Below, in pieces: positions 11,879 through 21,760 of a stretch of 64,000 nucleotides of DNA. The notes beneath the pieces were generated by a model. It saw only the letters and a list, made by a program, of their open reading frames with translations. It had not been told where the DNA came from and searched no databases. The translations under genes and the position numbers were made by a program. This stretch comes from Vicingaceae bacterium (GTDB lineage Bacteria; Bacteroidota; Bacteroidia; Flavobacteriales_E; Vicingaceae): assembly GCA_028245195.1 (NCBI GenBank), contig JAOKCF010000003.1:124001-188000 (forward strand). The letters are read 5' to 3'. Position 1 is the first letter of the stretch. Each line of letters opens with the position of its first letter.

Positions 11879-14800
11879 TTAAATCAAATCTGTTTCTTGA
11901 ATTTGAACTAAAATAGATTGAATTTTACCTGATCGCTTGAAAACGTCTTTCGATTCTAGAAAACTCAAAGTATTTTTAGGAATAGCATTATTTGTTCCAT
12001 CAGAATAATTGACAATTAGTTTTCTTTTAGAGGCAATTTCATAAATTATTGGAATCTGACAATAGGTAAAAGCAATCGCATTAACAGGAACCTCAATTTT
12101 ACATGCATCTCCATCGTGATTATAGTACGATAAGGTATCAGATTGATCAATGAATTCTAATTTTCTTAAAATGAAAGGTTCAAAAGTTAAACAACCATCT
12201 ACCACTTGAATCCCTAATTCAGCCCACCGATTAATAATATCTTCTTTTACTTGACCAGTCATGCCAGGCTGCTTAGCACCTGCGTACTTAGGGGTATGAG
12301 AATATGCATCTGTTGGGAATGCTCCATAAAGCTCTGGGGATTTATTTACACCAATACCGGCTCTTATTTCATAATAGTGCTCTATTAATCTGCCAACTGT
12401 ACCTTCAGAAGAATTGGTCTTCTTTGCAGCGTAAATATTTTCTTGGATGGCTAATAATAGTTTCGATACCATGTGCCAATAGATACTTCCTAAGCCTTCA
12501 TAACCATAGAATGCACCAGAACGACCGGTAAAAGCTTTGTGGTCAAAAACAGCTTCAAAAGCAGTTAGAAATTGTTTTGTTTCCTTTTTTGCAATTCGTT
12601 TCAACTCAAAGTCCTTAATAGAGAGTAGCGCTTTTTTTAAATCGGCCACGTTATGGAAATTTCCATTGAAATGAAGTTTTCCATCTAAATCTCGTTCAAT
12701 AATTTCAGTATTTCCTTTTGACACTAGCTTTTCAAGTAATTGAGATCCTTTTAAAAATTCTGGGTCAATTATATTCTTAGCTAAGAAAGGGGATAACTCT
12801 CGATCAGGATAAAGCATATAACTGTACTGATCCGGTCTAAACATCTCGCTGTTTCGAAGTGAATCTAGTACTTTTAATGCTTCTTCAGGGGTTAAGTAAT
12901 TGGCACTTAATGCAGAAACTTGACCTTCTAACATTTCATACAGGTGAATGTAGCTTGCTTTTCCTTCAGACAACTCTACCAGGTTATAAGCGTGGTAGAG
13001 GCCATCTTCTCTAACGTTTTTATCAATCGTGTCTTCTAAGAATTTTAGCGAAAGGGCGTAGAAATCCAACATGTCTTGATGTTTTAACTTCCTTTTTTCC
13101 CCGGTAAATCCTGCATATGCCGTGGTTCTATAATGTTCACCTGCCACACCAAAATCATCCATAAATTGACGTCGCTGTTTGTCATTAAAAGGTTTGCCAA
13201 GATTGTCACTATGGAATAAGAATCCTCTTCTTAAGGCTTCCATTAGATCAACAACAGGTTTATTCACTTCCGTTACTAGCACTTCTTGGTCTTTATAGAT
13301 ATCACTTGCAAAGCTCAACAGTCTTCTTAAGTAATAGAGTGTAACCATCGAAGCTCCATTACCTACCAAGGCATTATTTGCATCATTCCATTCAGGTCTT
13401 TGTGTATTTAACCAAATTCCGACATCAGGTATGAAATTGTACAGTTTAGTAAGTACCACTACCAAAATCTTCTCAGTAAGGTTCACTCTTTTTAATTGGT
13501 TGTGTTTGTTCCATACTAACTTACCATCCGAACCAACTTTATCTACCTTTTCTTTTATTGATGCTTCAAGTTCATGATCAAAATCAATAGTATCTTTTGG
13601 ATTAATTGCTATTGCGTCGTAACCTTTGATTTTATAAGGCACATTGGCATAGGTAAAAATCTTATTATTCAACATGCTTTTTAAACGCTCAGGCTGATAA
13701 TGCAGAGAAATTTCTAATAATTTACACAAGTAGATCACTTGATGGTCTCCCCAATAGCCTATGTGCGACCATGGGTCATTTGGTTCAACAATCTCCCAAT
13801 CAATTCCATCCCTTGAAATTCTGTATGGATTATACCCATCTATGGTGGAGGCATTCACAAATTTAGCTACCATGCCTAGTGCAAATTCTGGATAACTGAA
13901 TGCCAATGCTTCCCAATTTTGAAAGATATCGCGCCAATTGCCTTCAAAATTTCTCAGTTTATTACCAAACTCATCTTTCGTTTCAATAGAAAAGTGATTC
14001 CAAGGTCTACTTGGATCTCCATGCCTTCTGCTAAACGAGAGTGGCAAATACTCCAAGTAATACCGCATCGTATGCAAGTGTTTAGAAGCTACCAAGAAAT
14101 GCCTTAGTTGGTGATAGGATATTTGATCTGGAATGGCTTGTAATACTGGTTTTAAACGCTGATAATCTTGCATGTTCATCTGCTTGATGTGCAATAGAAA
14201 ATCTGCAGTTTCAATTTCATACTGATCGTCAAAAGTACCACCACGCATAATGTTGAATAAAACATTGGAGAAATGTCGGCCAGTTGAGAGTCGATCTTTA
14301 GAAAGCTGAATGCCGTCGGTTAAACCAATTTTCTTGCGTAAGTCTTGTTTGTTTTTATCTATGTCATCCTGCACAACTTTTAGCATACTTTCTTGGCTTG
14401 AAAGCTCAGTTTGTAGTTTTGCAATTTTGGTTACGGACTGATTTACCTCAGCAACTGTTGCCCACGTCGCAGATTCTTTTGCTGCAATGCTTTGTTTAGA
14501 GGTTATAAAAAACGCTCCTTTTTCGGCTTTAATATCTGTTTCCGAAGTTGTTCCGTATCCATTTCTAAAATTTTTTAATTGCAAAGAAGAAAGAAGAATT
14601 GAATCTGTCTTAATGCCAACCGACCAAACAGTTGTAGCCTTTAATGCTTCACTTGGTTCAGCTTTGTCAACAATCATGGAGCTCAATGAATAAATCCCAA
14701 GGTTTGAATTTGGATCTAGTTCACATCTTTTGTAAGCATCTACTAGAGTACTTCTAATATCTTGCAGCGCGCTGCTTACCCCATATGGTAGAATGTTTCG

Positions 14801-15343
14801 AATGCCATCTAATATTTCTGTATCAATGTTTTTAGCTGTTAGATTGGTAAGTTGTGATTTCTTTACAATGCCATATTTTTCAGAAAACATCCATCCATAA
14901 CGAAATGAAAGCCCTAAATCGTGGTTCGTTTCCTCAAAGATAATTTTGCTCCCTTCACGGTTTTTATAAAGGTTTGAGGTGGTGTTGTAAATACCCTCAA
15001 AAGCCTCATTAAAGGGTTCCCAAAGTTTTATTCCATCTGCTGTTTTTACTCGTATCATCGTCTTTGATCCGGTGTCACTTGTGGAACTGATAATTTTATC
15101 ATCTGAATAGTAAGGAAATAAAGATTGTTCCGGGTTCTTCCTTCCTGCAGAAAGCCCACCGTTGCTAGCAATGAATAACCAGTGATCGTTTGCACTTACG
15201 ATAGTCATGAAAAAGGGTCGCATTTTAGTATAATTCTCAATTACGAACAAATCTTCGCCATCAATTACAGCGTATTTCCCATTTACTTCTTTCTTGCCAT
15301 AGTTCAGCTTGGCATCCCCAAAAAATATTGAATCCTTTCCCAT
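11879..15343 (-). CDS. Large GH94-clan phosphorylase, probable beta-1,3-glucan phosphorylase (GH149-like)
   Basis: 1154 aa with no signal peptide. Contains DPWSHIGYWGDHQVIYL and YEGLGSIYWHMVSKLLLAIQE..PTDAYSHTPKYAGAKQPGMTGQVKEDI, resembling large phosphorylases. Last gene of a glucan operon. Confidence 0.7.
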   Translation of the reverse strand: MGKDSIFFGDAKLNYGKKEVNGKYAVIDGEDLFVIENYTKMRPFFMTIVSANDHWLFIASNGGLSAGRKNPEQSLFPYYSDDKIISSTSDTGSKTMIRVKTADGIKLWEPFNEAFEGIYNTTSNLYKNREGSKIIFEETNHDLGLSFRYGWMFSEKYGIVKKSQLTNLTAKNIDTEILDGIRNILPYGVSSALQDIRSTLVDAYKRCELDPNSNLGIYSLSSMIVDKAEPSEALKATTVWSVGIKTDSILLSSLQLKNFRNGYGTTSETDIKAEKGAFFITSKQSIAAKESATWATVAEVNQSVTKIAKLQTELSSQESMLKVVQDDIDKNKQDLRKKIGLTDGIQLSKDRLSTGRHFSNVLFNIMRGGTFDDQYEIETADFLLHIKQMNMQDYQRLKPVLQAIPDQISYHQLRHFLVASKHLHTMRYYLEYLPLSFSRRHGDPSRPWNHFSIETKDEFGNKLRNFEGNWRDIFQNWEALAFSYPEFALGMVAKFVNASTIDGYNPYRISRDGIDWEIVEPNDPWSHIGYWGDHQVIYLCKLLEISLHYQPERLKSMLNNKIFTYANVPYKIKGYDAIAINPKDTIDFDHELEASIKEKVDKVGSDGKLVWNKHNQLKRVNLTEKILVVVLTKLYNFIPDVGIWLNTQRPEWNDANNALVGNGASMVTLYYLRRLLSFASDIYKDQEVLVTEVNKPVVDLMEALRRGFLFHSDNLGKPFNDKQRRQFMDDFGVAGEHYRTTAYAGFTGEKRKLKHQDMLDFYALSLKFLEDTIDKNVREDGLYHAYNLVELSEGKASYIHLYEMLEGQVSALSANYLTPEEALKVLDSLRNSEMFRPDQYSYMLYPDRELSPFLAKNIIDPEFLKGSQLLEKLVSKGNTEIIERDLDGKLHFNGNFHNVADLKKALLSIKDFELKRIAKKETKQFLTAFEAVFDHKAFTGRSGAFYGYEGLGSIYWHMVSKLLLAIQENIYAAKKTNSSEGTVGRLIEHYYEIRAGIGVNKSPELYGAFPTDAYSHTPKYAGAKQPGMTGQVKEDIINRWAELGIQVVDGCLTFEPFILRKLEFIDQSDTLSYYNHDGDACKIEVPVNAIAFTYCQIPIIYEIASKRKLIVNYSDGTNNAIPKNTLSFLESKDVFKRSGKIQSILVQIQETDLI

Positions 15344-15350
15344 ATTACTT

Positions 15351-16850
15351 CTAAATATTTTCTTCCTTTATTAAAATTGTTAGTAATCCTTGTCCGACTG
15401 TCTGAATATTTTCTTGTCGATTGTTAAACTGTAACACAAAACTTCGTGTTTCATTCGTCATATTTAATACAACTATTACAATGCTCCCATTTTCGTTAAG
15501 TACAGCTGTAGCTAAGAGATTTTCGTCTGTTAACTTATAGTCAATGCGTTTAGCACCAGGCCTAATGAACTTGCTAAAGTGCATCATTGTATAGTATAGT
15601 GGAGTGTAATACACTTCGTCTTTCTCCACATCTACAATTACTGGAGCAATGCACCAGTTTTTTGCCAAATTAGGTCCTCCTTGTCGGTCTAAAACCATGT
15701 TCCAGTCTACCCATCCTTCTGCCCAGTTGTTTAAGCAACCAATCATATCCCTTGCATATCTGTAAACCGGCACGTATTTCGGGTGGTCTTTTTTATCTTC
15801 TTCAAGAGCCCAATCGTATCCCCAGTCAGTAGCTTCTTTGCTCCAATACCACGCATCTTCCTTCCAATGAGGAATTTCAGAGTCAATACACCCCTCCGTT
15901 TGAATGATTGATTTTGATGGAGCTAAATTGTGTGTGTAATTTAAAGACTCTTCCATTACATCATTTGTACTGGTGTACCAATGAACAGCAGTCCCGTAAA
16001 TGTATTTATCTAAGCTCTTGTCTGTAAGCAGAATATCTGCCCATTCTTTTAATTCTTTTCCTCGATTTTGGTCGTAAACTAATATTTTTTGGTTCAGATT
16101 GTCCGTTTCAAATTGAGGTCCTAGGTGATTTTTTACAAAGTCACCCATTTCTTTAGGAGTGTAATGCATGCTTTCCCAATTAGAATCATTCCCTAAAGGT
16201 TCATTTTCAACCGTAACAGCCCAAATGTTAATTCCTTCTTTTTTATAGGCTGAAATATATTTCGAAAAATAGTTAGCCCAAGTTGGGAAATATTCTTTTT
16301 TTAATTGACCCCCATTCCAAGTGTTGTTAGTTTTCATCCAAGGAGGAGCAGTCCATGGCGAAGCGATGATTTTGAAGCCATTTGGTGAAATTTCTTGGGC
16401 TTCTAGAATCATTGGAATTAAAACAGACTGATCTCTTTTTATAGAAAAATGTTCTAAGAGGGTATCGTCGGCTACTTCTGAATAAGAGTAATTACTTAGC
16501 GAAAAGTCACAGGAGTTAATGTGGGTTCTTGTTAATGAATAATTTGCACCGTCTTCAGCGAAATAGGCATCGAGAATTTCTTTTCTTTTCGCTTTGCTCA
16601 TTTGGTCCAATAAGGAAGCTGAAGCTTCAGTAAATGCACCTCCAAAACCTGTTATTTTTTGAAATGTTCGCGCAGGATAAAGGATTAATGTATCCATATT
16701 CCGAACTTTTTGAGAGTTTAGCTCCTTTGCTTCAAACTGATCTCCTTGCGCAGAAGTCTGGAATACTTGCACTGTCAATTTCTCTTGTTCTTTTTTGTTA
16801 CACAAAACAGCCGCTAAAAGAATAATTATGATGGTGATTTTGATGTTCAT
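15351..16850 (-). CDS. GH30 family glycoside hydrolase (likely beta-1,6-glucosidase/glucanase)
   Basis: KITGFGGAFTEASA N-terminus, acid/base AVTVENEP, nucleophile region IIQTEGCID; signal-like N-terminus. Confidence 0.87.
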   Translation of the reverse strand: MNIKITIIIILLAAVLCNKKEQEKLTVQVFQTSAQGDQFEAKELNSQKVRNMDTLILYPARTFQKITGFGGAFTEASASLLDQMSKAKRKEILDAYFAEDGANYSLTRTHINSCDFSLSNYSYSEVADDTLLEHFSIKRDQSVLIPMILEAQEISPNGFKIIASPWTAPPWMKTNNTWNGGQLKKEYFPTWANYFSKYISAYKKEGINIWAVTVENEPLGNDSNWESMHYTPKEMGDFVKNHLGPQFETDNLNQKILVYDQNRGKELKEWADILLTDKSLDKYIYGTAVHWYTSTNDVMEESLNYTHNLAPSKSIIQTEGCIDSEIPHWKEDAWYWSKEATDWGYDWALEEDKKDHPKYVPVYRYARDMIGCLNNWAEGWVDWNMVLDRQGGPNLAKNWCIAPVIVDVEKDEVYYTPLYYTMMHFSKFIRPGAKRIDYKLTDENLLATAVLNENGSIVIVVLNMTNETRSFVLQFNNRQENIQTVGQGLLTILIKEENI

Positions 16851-18037
16851 TTTTTCTCGTAGACTCTAACGTAATCTAGAATATATTGATGGGAAGTATA
16901 GCTGCTGTCAATTCCTTTTTTACCTCCCCAACCTCCACCAATAGCAAGGTTTATTATAATATTTTGGGGTTGATTAAATGGCCATTCAAGTGAGTCTGCA
17001 TTCTTATCGTATGTGTAATACAGTTCACCGTCTAAATACCCTTCAATTTTAGTAGGATACCATTCTACAGCATACGTATGAAACTTATTATGCATGCTGT
17101 CCACTTCAATTTCACTGCCAATTTGATTGCCTTGTTTAAAATAATAAGCTCTGGTGTGGCAAGTAGCATGGTTTATTCCATATCCTGTAGTATCATTAAT
17201 TTCATAGCCAACGCACTCGAGCACGTCAATCTCACCACAATATGGCCAAGAGAGTTCATCTTGGTATGTATCTCCTAATAACCATCCTGCAGCCCATGTT
17301 CCTCTTCCCGCTGGAACCTTTGCTCTGAATTCAATTCTCCCATATTTAAAAGAGACTTTGCTTTGCGTAGTTAATCGTGCAGAAGACCAATATTTATCTT
17401 TTTCATTTTTATGAGCTTCAATAATTAATGACCCATTTTCTTGCCGGGCATTTTTCAAATCTGCTGAGGTGTAATATTGTAATTCATTATTTCCCCAGCC
17501 CCAATTCCCGACGTTGTAAATCCATTTTGAATCATCAGCTAGGCCAGCTCCATTAAATTCGTCAGACCACACGAGCGACCACCCTGAACCACTCATGTTT
17601 TGAACTAAAGCACTATCTGTTTCTAGATGGTGCTGAATTAAGTCGAAACGTATGCTATCAATAGTGCTTTCACCTTCGCTATGGAGCTTCATTTGATGTT
17701 CTCCTTTGGCTAATGGAGAACCATCGATTACTCCTTTTCCTACTTCATTTAAAATTATTGAACCCGTAATGTTGTATGTTCTCTCATCTTTATTGTTAAT
17801 GTAATCTTCAATCCATACGGCAGTTGAGTCATCTAAATTTCCCCAAATGCTTACCTGGTAGCGACCTGTTTGAGGTACGTTTAATAAAAATTCAGGCGAA
17901 TTTAAACGAACCAAAATGGATTCCGTTTCGATTGATTTGATTTCTTCGTTTTCTGCAACTTCAAATTTTGAATGAGCAAAAAAGGATGATTGAACAAATA
18001 AGGTTGTGATAAATAGAATAAGAATAATTTTTTTCAT
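16847..18037 (-). CDS. GH16 family endo-beta-1,3-glucanase (laminarinase) with N-terminal beta-rich domain
   Basis: LVWSDEFNG, catalytic GEIDVLE, WPFNQPQNIIINLAIGGGWGG; signal peptide. Confidence 0.9.
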   Translation of the reverse strand: MKKIILILFITTLFVQSSFFAHSKFEVAENEEIKSIETESILVRLNSPEFLLNVPQTGRYQVSIWGNLDDSTAVWIEDYINNKDERTYNITGSIILNEVGKGVIDGSPLAKGEHQMKLHSEGESTIDSIRFDLIQHHLETDSALVQNMSGSGWSLVWSDEFNGAGLADDSKWIYNVGNWGWGNNELQYYTSADLKNARQENGSLIIEAHKNEKDKYWSSARLTTQSKVSFKYGRIEFRAKVPAGRGTWAAGWLLGDTYQDELSWPYCGEIDVLECVGYEINDTTGYGINHATCHTRAYYFKQGNQIGSEIEVDSMHNKFHTYAVEWYPTKIEGYLDGELYYTYDKNADSLEWPFNQPQNIIINLAIGGGWGGKKGIDSSYTSHQYILDYVRVYEKK

Positions 18038-18042
18038 TGTGA

Positions 18043-19581
18043 TTACTTTACATATTTTGCTTCAATTTCTTCAAGAGACTTGCCTTTGGTTTCCGGTAAA
18101 ATTTTCAATAAGACAATAAATCCGGCAAGGGCTATCAATCCAAAGATTAAAAAACTTAATGAATTACCTAAATTGGAAAGCTCCCAAGGGAAAACCTGCT
18201 GAACTACCCAGCTCGTAAAAGAATTTACAAAACCAATTGCCCCAATCGCTAAGCCTCGATATTTAATTGGGTACAATTCTGAAAGCAGAACCCACATCAC
18301 AGGTCCAAGTGAAAAGGCGAAGCAGGCGATGAATCCAAGAATTCCAAACAGTATTAGAGTTGCATTAATATTTGTTGCATATTCAAGAATTACGCCTTCA
18401 TTTTTAGCATAAAGCTGTGTTCCTAGGGATGCTTTCATTTCATTTTTGAAATCCAAATCATTGTCATATACCTTGTCAACAGCAAATGACAATTGACTGG
18501 CCTCCATACCAGATAACTCTATTTTTTGAAGGTCTTGCTCTGTTAATTTATAAGTTGCTTCATTGAAACCGTATGCGCAAAGTATCAAACTTATTGATAT
18601 CCCTGCTATTCCAATTAACAATAAGGGTCTTCTGCCCATTCTATCAATCAAAAAGATAGCAACGAAGGTGAATAAAACAGTAATAAAACTGAGAAGTACT
18701 CCGGAAGAAAATGCAGCGTCGGTCCCAATACCTGTTTGTTTAAATATAGAAGTAGCGTAAAAGTAGACGGCATTTATACCTGTAATTTGTTGTAAAACTC
18801 CAATTACCAAACCAACTAAGAGAATGAACCTTAAAGAAGGTTTGAGCAAGGATAAAAGTGAAACCTTTGAATCGTCTTTCGATTTTGATGCGTTTTCAAT
18901 TGCTTTAATTTCTTCAGAAGCTACTTCAGTTCCATAAATTCTATTTAGAACCCCTTTAGCCTCTTCGACCATATTTTTAGTGTACAACCATCTAGGGCTT
19001 TTAGGAACAAAAAACATGATTATGAAATAAAAGATAGCAGGAATAAACTCTATGCCTAACATCCATCTCCAAACAGTTTCGTCATTGAACAAATCAGTTC
19101 CGGCGGTATTGATTTTGTTTAAATAATAATTACTTAAAAATGCCGCAAAGAAACCGAGTACAATGTTTAGCTGTTGTAATGAAACAAGCTTACCTCTATT
19201 TTTTGCGGAAGATATTTCGGCGATATACGTAGGTGCTAAAATTAAAGCTGCCCCAAACCCTATGCCTCCTATCATTCTTGCGATGTAAAGCATTTCATAA
19301 GAGGTGGCAAAGGCCGAAAATAAGGCAGATACAGCATACAAAAAGGCGACTACAATCAATATTTTTTTACGCCCAATAATATCACTTAACCTACCGGCAA
19401 GTAACATGGCAATCATAGCCGCAAAAGAAGGAGAACTTACTACCCATCCCGATTGCCAGTCGTTTAAATCAAATTCAGGCCCTGCATATGACATAACACC
19501 CGAAATAATGCCGGCGTCAAAACCGAATAAAAAGCCTCCTAACGAAACTACAAATGCAATTAATATTACTTTTCTACTCAT
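18043..19581 (-). CDS. MFS sugar porter family transporter
   Basis: GFDAGIISG, GRLSDIIGRKK, PESPRWL-like (PKSPRWL), PETKGKSLEEIE signatures. Confidence 0.92.
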   Translation of the reverse strand: MSRKVILIAFVVSLGGFLFGFDAGIISGVMSYAGPEFDLNDWQSGWVVSSPSFAAMIAMLLAGRLSDIIGRKKILIVVAFLYAVSALFSAFATSYEMLYIARMIGGIGFGAALILAPTYIAEISSAKNRGKLVSLQQLNIVLGFFAAFLSNYYLNKINTAGTDLFNDETVWRWMLGIEFIPAIFYFIIMFFVPKSPRWLYTKNMVEEAKGVLNRIYGTEVASEEIKAIENASKSKDDSKVSLLSLLKPSLRFILLVGLVIGVLQQITGINAVYFYATSIFKQTGIGTDAAFSSGVLLSFITVLFTFVAIFLIDRMGRRPLLLIGIAGISISLILCAYGFNEATYKLTEQDLQKIELSGMEASQLSFAVDKVYDNDLDFKNEMKASLGTQLYAKNEGVILEYATNINATLILFGILGFIACFAFSLGPVMWVLLSELYPIKYRGLAIGAIGFVNSFTSWVVQQVFPWELSNLGNSLSFLIFGLIALAGFIVLLKILPETKGKSLEEIEAKYVK

Positions 19582-20863
19582 AACTTTTTGTTTTGGTTTG
19601 AACGACAGGAGCTAGTATGCTTTGAAGTAATGCCTCCTCATTGCCTCCATATGTTTTTGAAATAGGATTTCCATTTCTAGTAATACCTTCAAATTGTCCG
19701 GAATCAACTAAACTCCACAAGGTATATTTGACTTCATTTTTAATATTTATCAGGCCAAAGTGATTTTCTGAGGCACGTACATCGTTTGTATCCTTCCAAG
19801 GTTCATCAAAAGCTTCAAAGAAGAAGCAAGCTAACCCTTCTGCAGAGGACCATTCTCTCATGTAATTGTAATACAATTTTTGTTTGAATTCATCGGCCGC
19901 ATGAGATCCGTTAACTCCATAGTTTGAAAAAGCGGAAGTTGCCCAACCCGTTTCGCCAATATGAATGGGCTTATCGGGTGAAATAGAGTGAATGTATTTT
20001 CTGGTAGACTCATATTGAGCAACTGCATAGTTCTTAGCTTTTAACATGCCCTCTTTCGCTAATTCGATTTTGCTTTTTGATAAATCCGTTGAATCAATTT
20101 GCCAAAAATCAGGGTTGTAATGTGTGTCGTGAAAAGGGTAGGTGTGCATTGAAACATAATCAACTGCTTTAATTAATTCGTCCAACTCTTTAGAGAGATA
20201 GTCAGTTGATCCACCACCCCAAGAAGCAAAATTATCTGAGCTGGTAATCCATAAATCGGAACTCAATTCCCCTTGCTCCTTTACTTTTTGAAGTTGCTCA
20301 ACGTAGTTTAATATAACCCTAGGGGAAACAGAATACATTTCAGCCCAATGCACCATAGACTCATTCCCAACTGCAATAATTTTAATGATGTCAGGATACT
20401 TTTTTGCTAGTTCAACTGCTCTTTTTATCTCAGCCCGATTTTCTTTGATGTTTTCTTTCGAATGATTCCTCGAAGAGGTATATGCTTGTTCGCATTCAAT
20501 CCATGCACCCAACATGACATACATTTCAAAAGAAGGATTCTCCTGCTTTAATTCATTAATCGCTTGCAATACTCTTTCAGCGTGAGGAAACTTTTGTGTG
20601 TAGTATGTCCGAATAATTCTAATATCAATCGCTGATAAAACTTTCATGTCCTCCTTTAACTCTTCAACAGAAGGGCACATCTTTCTCGTCTTTTCTCTAT
20701 ATCCGCCAAATGAGATTGCCTGGAAGTTTGGGTTTCCTAAAATATGTTCTGCAGTAATAATTTCTTTTGCTGTTGTGCTATCCACACTGGTGGAGCATGA
20801 AAATACAGCCAAAATTATAATGGGAATTGATATTTTAACGAAATGTTTCATCTTAAGCTTCAA
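19574..20863 (-). CDS. GH17-like beta-1,3-glucanase lipoprotein
   Basis: Lipobox-like AVFSC; IIAVGNES and HIGETGWAT catalytic-type motifs; located in the glucan operon. Confidence 0.8.
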   Translation of the reverse strand: MKLKMKHFVKISIPIIILAVFSCSTSVDSTTAKEIITAEHILGNPNFQAISFGGYREKTRKMCPSVEELKEDMKVLSAIDIRIIRTYYTQKFPHAERVLQAINELKQENPSFEMYVMLGAWIECEQAYTSSRNHSKENIKENRAEIKRAVELAKKYPDIIKIIAVGNESMVHWAEMYSVSPRVILNYVEQLQKVKEQGELSSDLWITSSDNFASWGGGSTDYLSKELDELIKAVDYVSMHTYPFHDTHYNPDFWQIDSTDLSKSKIELAKEGMLKAKNYAVAQYESTRKYIHSISPDKPIHIGETGWATSAFSNYGVNGSHAADEFKQKLYYNYMREWSSAEGLACFFFEAFDEPWKDTNDVRASENHFGLINIKNEVKYTLWSLVDSGQFEGITRNGNPISKTYGGNEEALLQSILAPVVQTKTKSYE

Positions 20864-21758
20864 ATCTTTGATGACTTTTTAATTTTGTGTTCGTGGCATC
20901 CGATAAAATATTCAAGTAATTACGATGATAATTTACTAATTCATTAATTGGGCTCTTTATTATTTTACCTGCTTTATATCCTTGTTTTTTTAATTCTTCA
21001 ATGAGTATGTCTTTGAAAATAAATGCGAGACTACCTACGAAACCAACTTGCTTAGACTTGTATTCTGAAAAACAGCCTACATGTATTTCAATAAATTTGG
21101 CAAAACCATGACGTAACATGTCCATAATGTATTGTTCCTGTTTATGTTTTGCAATAAAAGGCATGAACGATGCTAGATATACATTGGCATGTATATTACC
21201 ATAAATCTTTTCTCTAGCCTCTCCCCATGTTAATTGATAGGTTGCTTCAAAATCTTCTTGAATGACTGTCGGCATGCGTTTATAGAAAAAGTCAGATAAA
21301 AGTTGTTTGCCGAAGTATCCACCTCCTGCTTCGTCTCCCATAACGAAACCTAACGCTGGAATTTTTTCAATTAGATTCTCTCCGTCAAAGTAACATGAGT
21401 TAGATCCAGTTCCTATTATGCAACTAATTAAAGGTTGATCTTCATATAAAGAATATGCTGCAGCAAGAAGGTCGTGATCAACAACGATTTCTGCATTTCT
21501 AAATACTTGTACTAAACCATTAATAATTCGCTGCTTTAATTTTGGACTAGAACAGCTAGCACCGTAAAAGTAAACGTTGTTTACTTTATCTTTCGAAGCA
21601 AATAAATCGACACACTGACTGAGTGTTTCAGCCACGTATTCAGTGCTATGGAAGTCTGGGTTAAATCCTTGTGTTTTAAAATTGCTTTCTACCAAGCCTT
21701 CATCGTTTAAGATAACCCATTCACATTTAGTTGAGCCGCTTTCTGCTATTGCTATCAT
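20853..21758 (-). CDS. BadF/BadG/BcrA/BcrD-type ATPase, putative glucokinase/N-acetylglucosamine kinase
   Basis: MIAIAESGSTKCEWVI (phosphate 1), CIIGTGSNSCYFDG, GDEAGGGYFGK. Confidence 0.83.
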   Translation of the reverse strand: MIAIAESGSTKCEWVILNDEGLVESNFKTQGFNPDFHSTEYVAETLSQCVDLFASKDKVNNVYFYGASCSSPKLKQRIINGLVQVFRNAEIVVDHDLLAAAYSLYEDQPLISCIIGTGSNSCYFDGENLIEKIPALGFVMGDEAGGGYFGKQLLSDFFYKRMPTVIQEDFEATYQLTWGEAREKIYGNIHANVYLASFMPFIAKHKQEQYIMDMLRHGFAKFIEIHVGCFSEYKSKQVGFVGSLAFIFKDILIEELKKQGYKAGKIIKSPINELVNYHRNYLNILSDATNTKLKSHQRFEA

Positions 21759-21760
21759 CG

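Noticed and set aside
12304-14693. Plus-strand ORFs opposite the phosphorylase gene
   Set aside because: Short, antisense, with no domain features.
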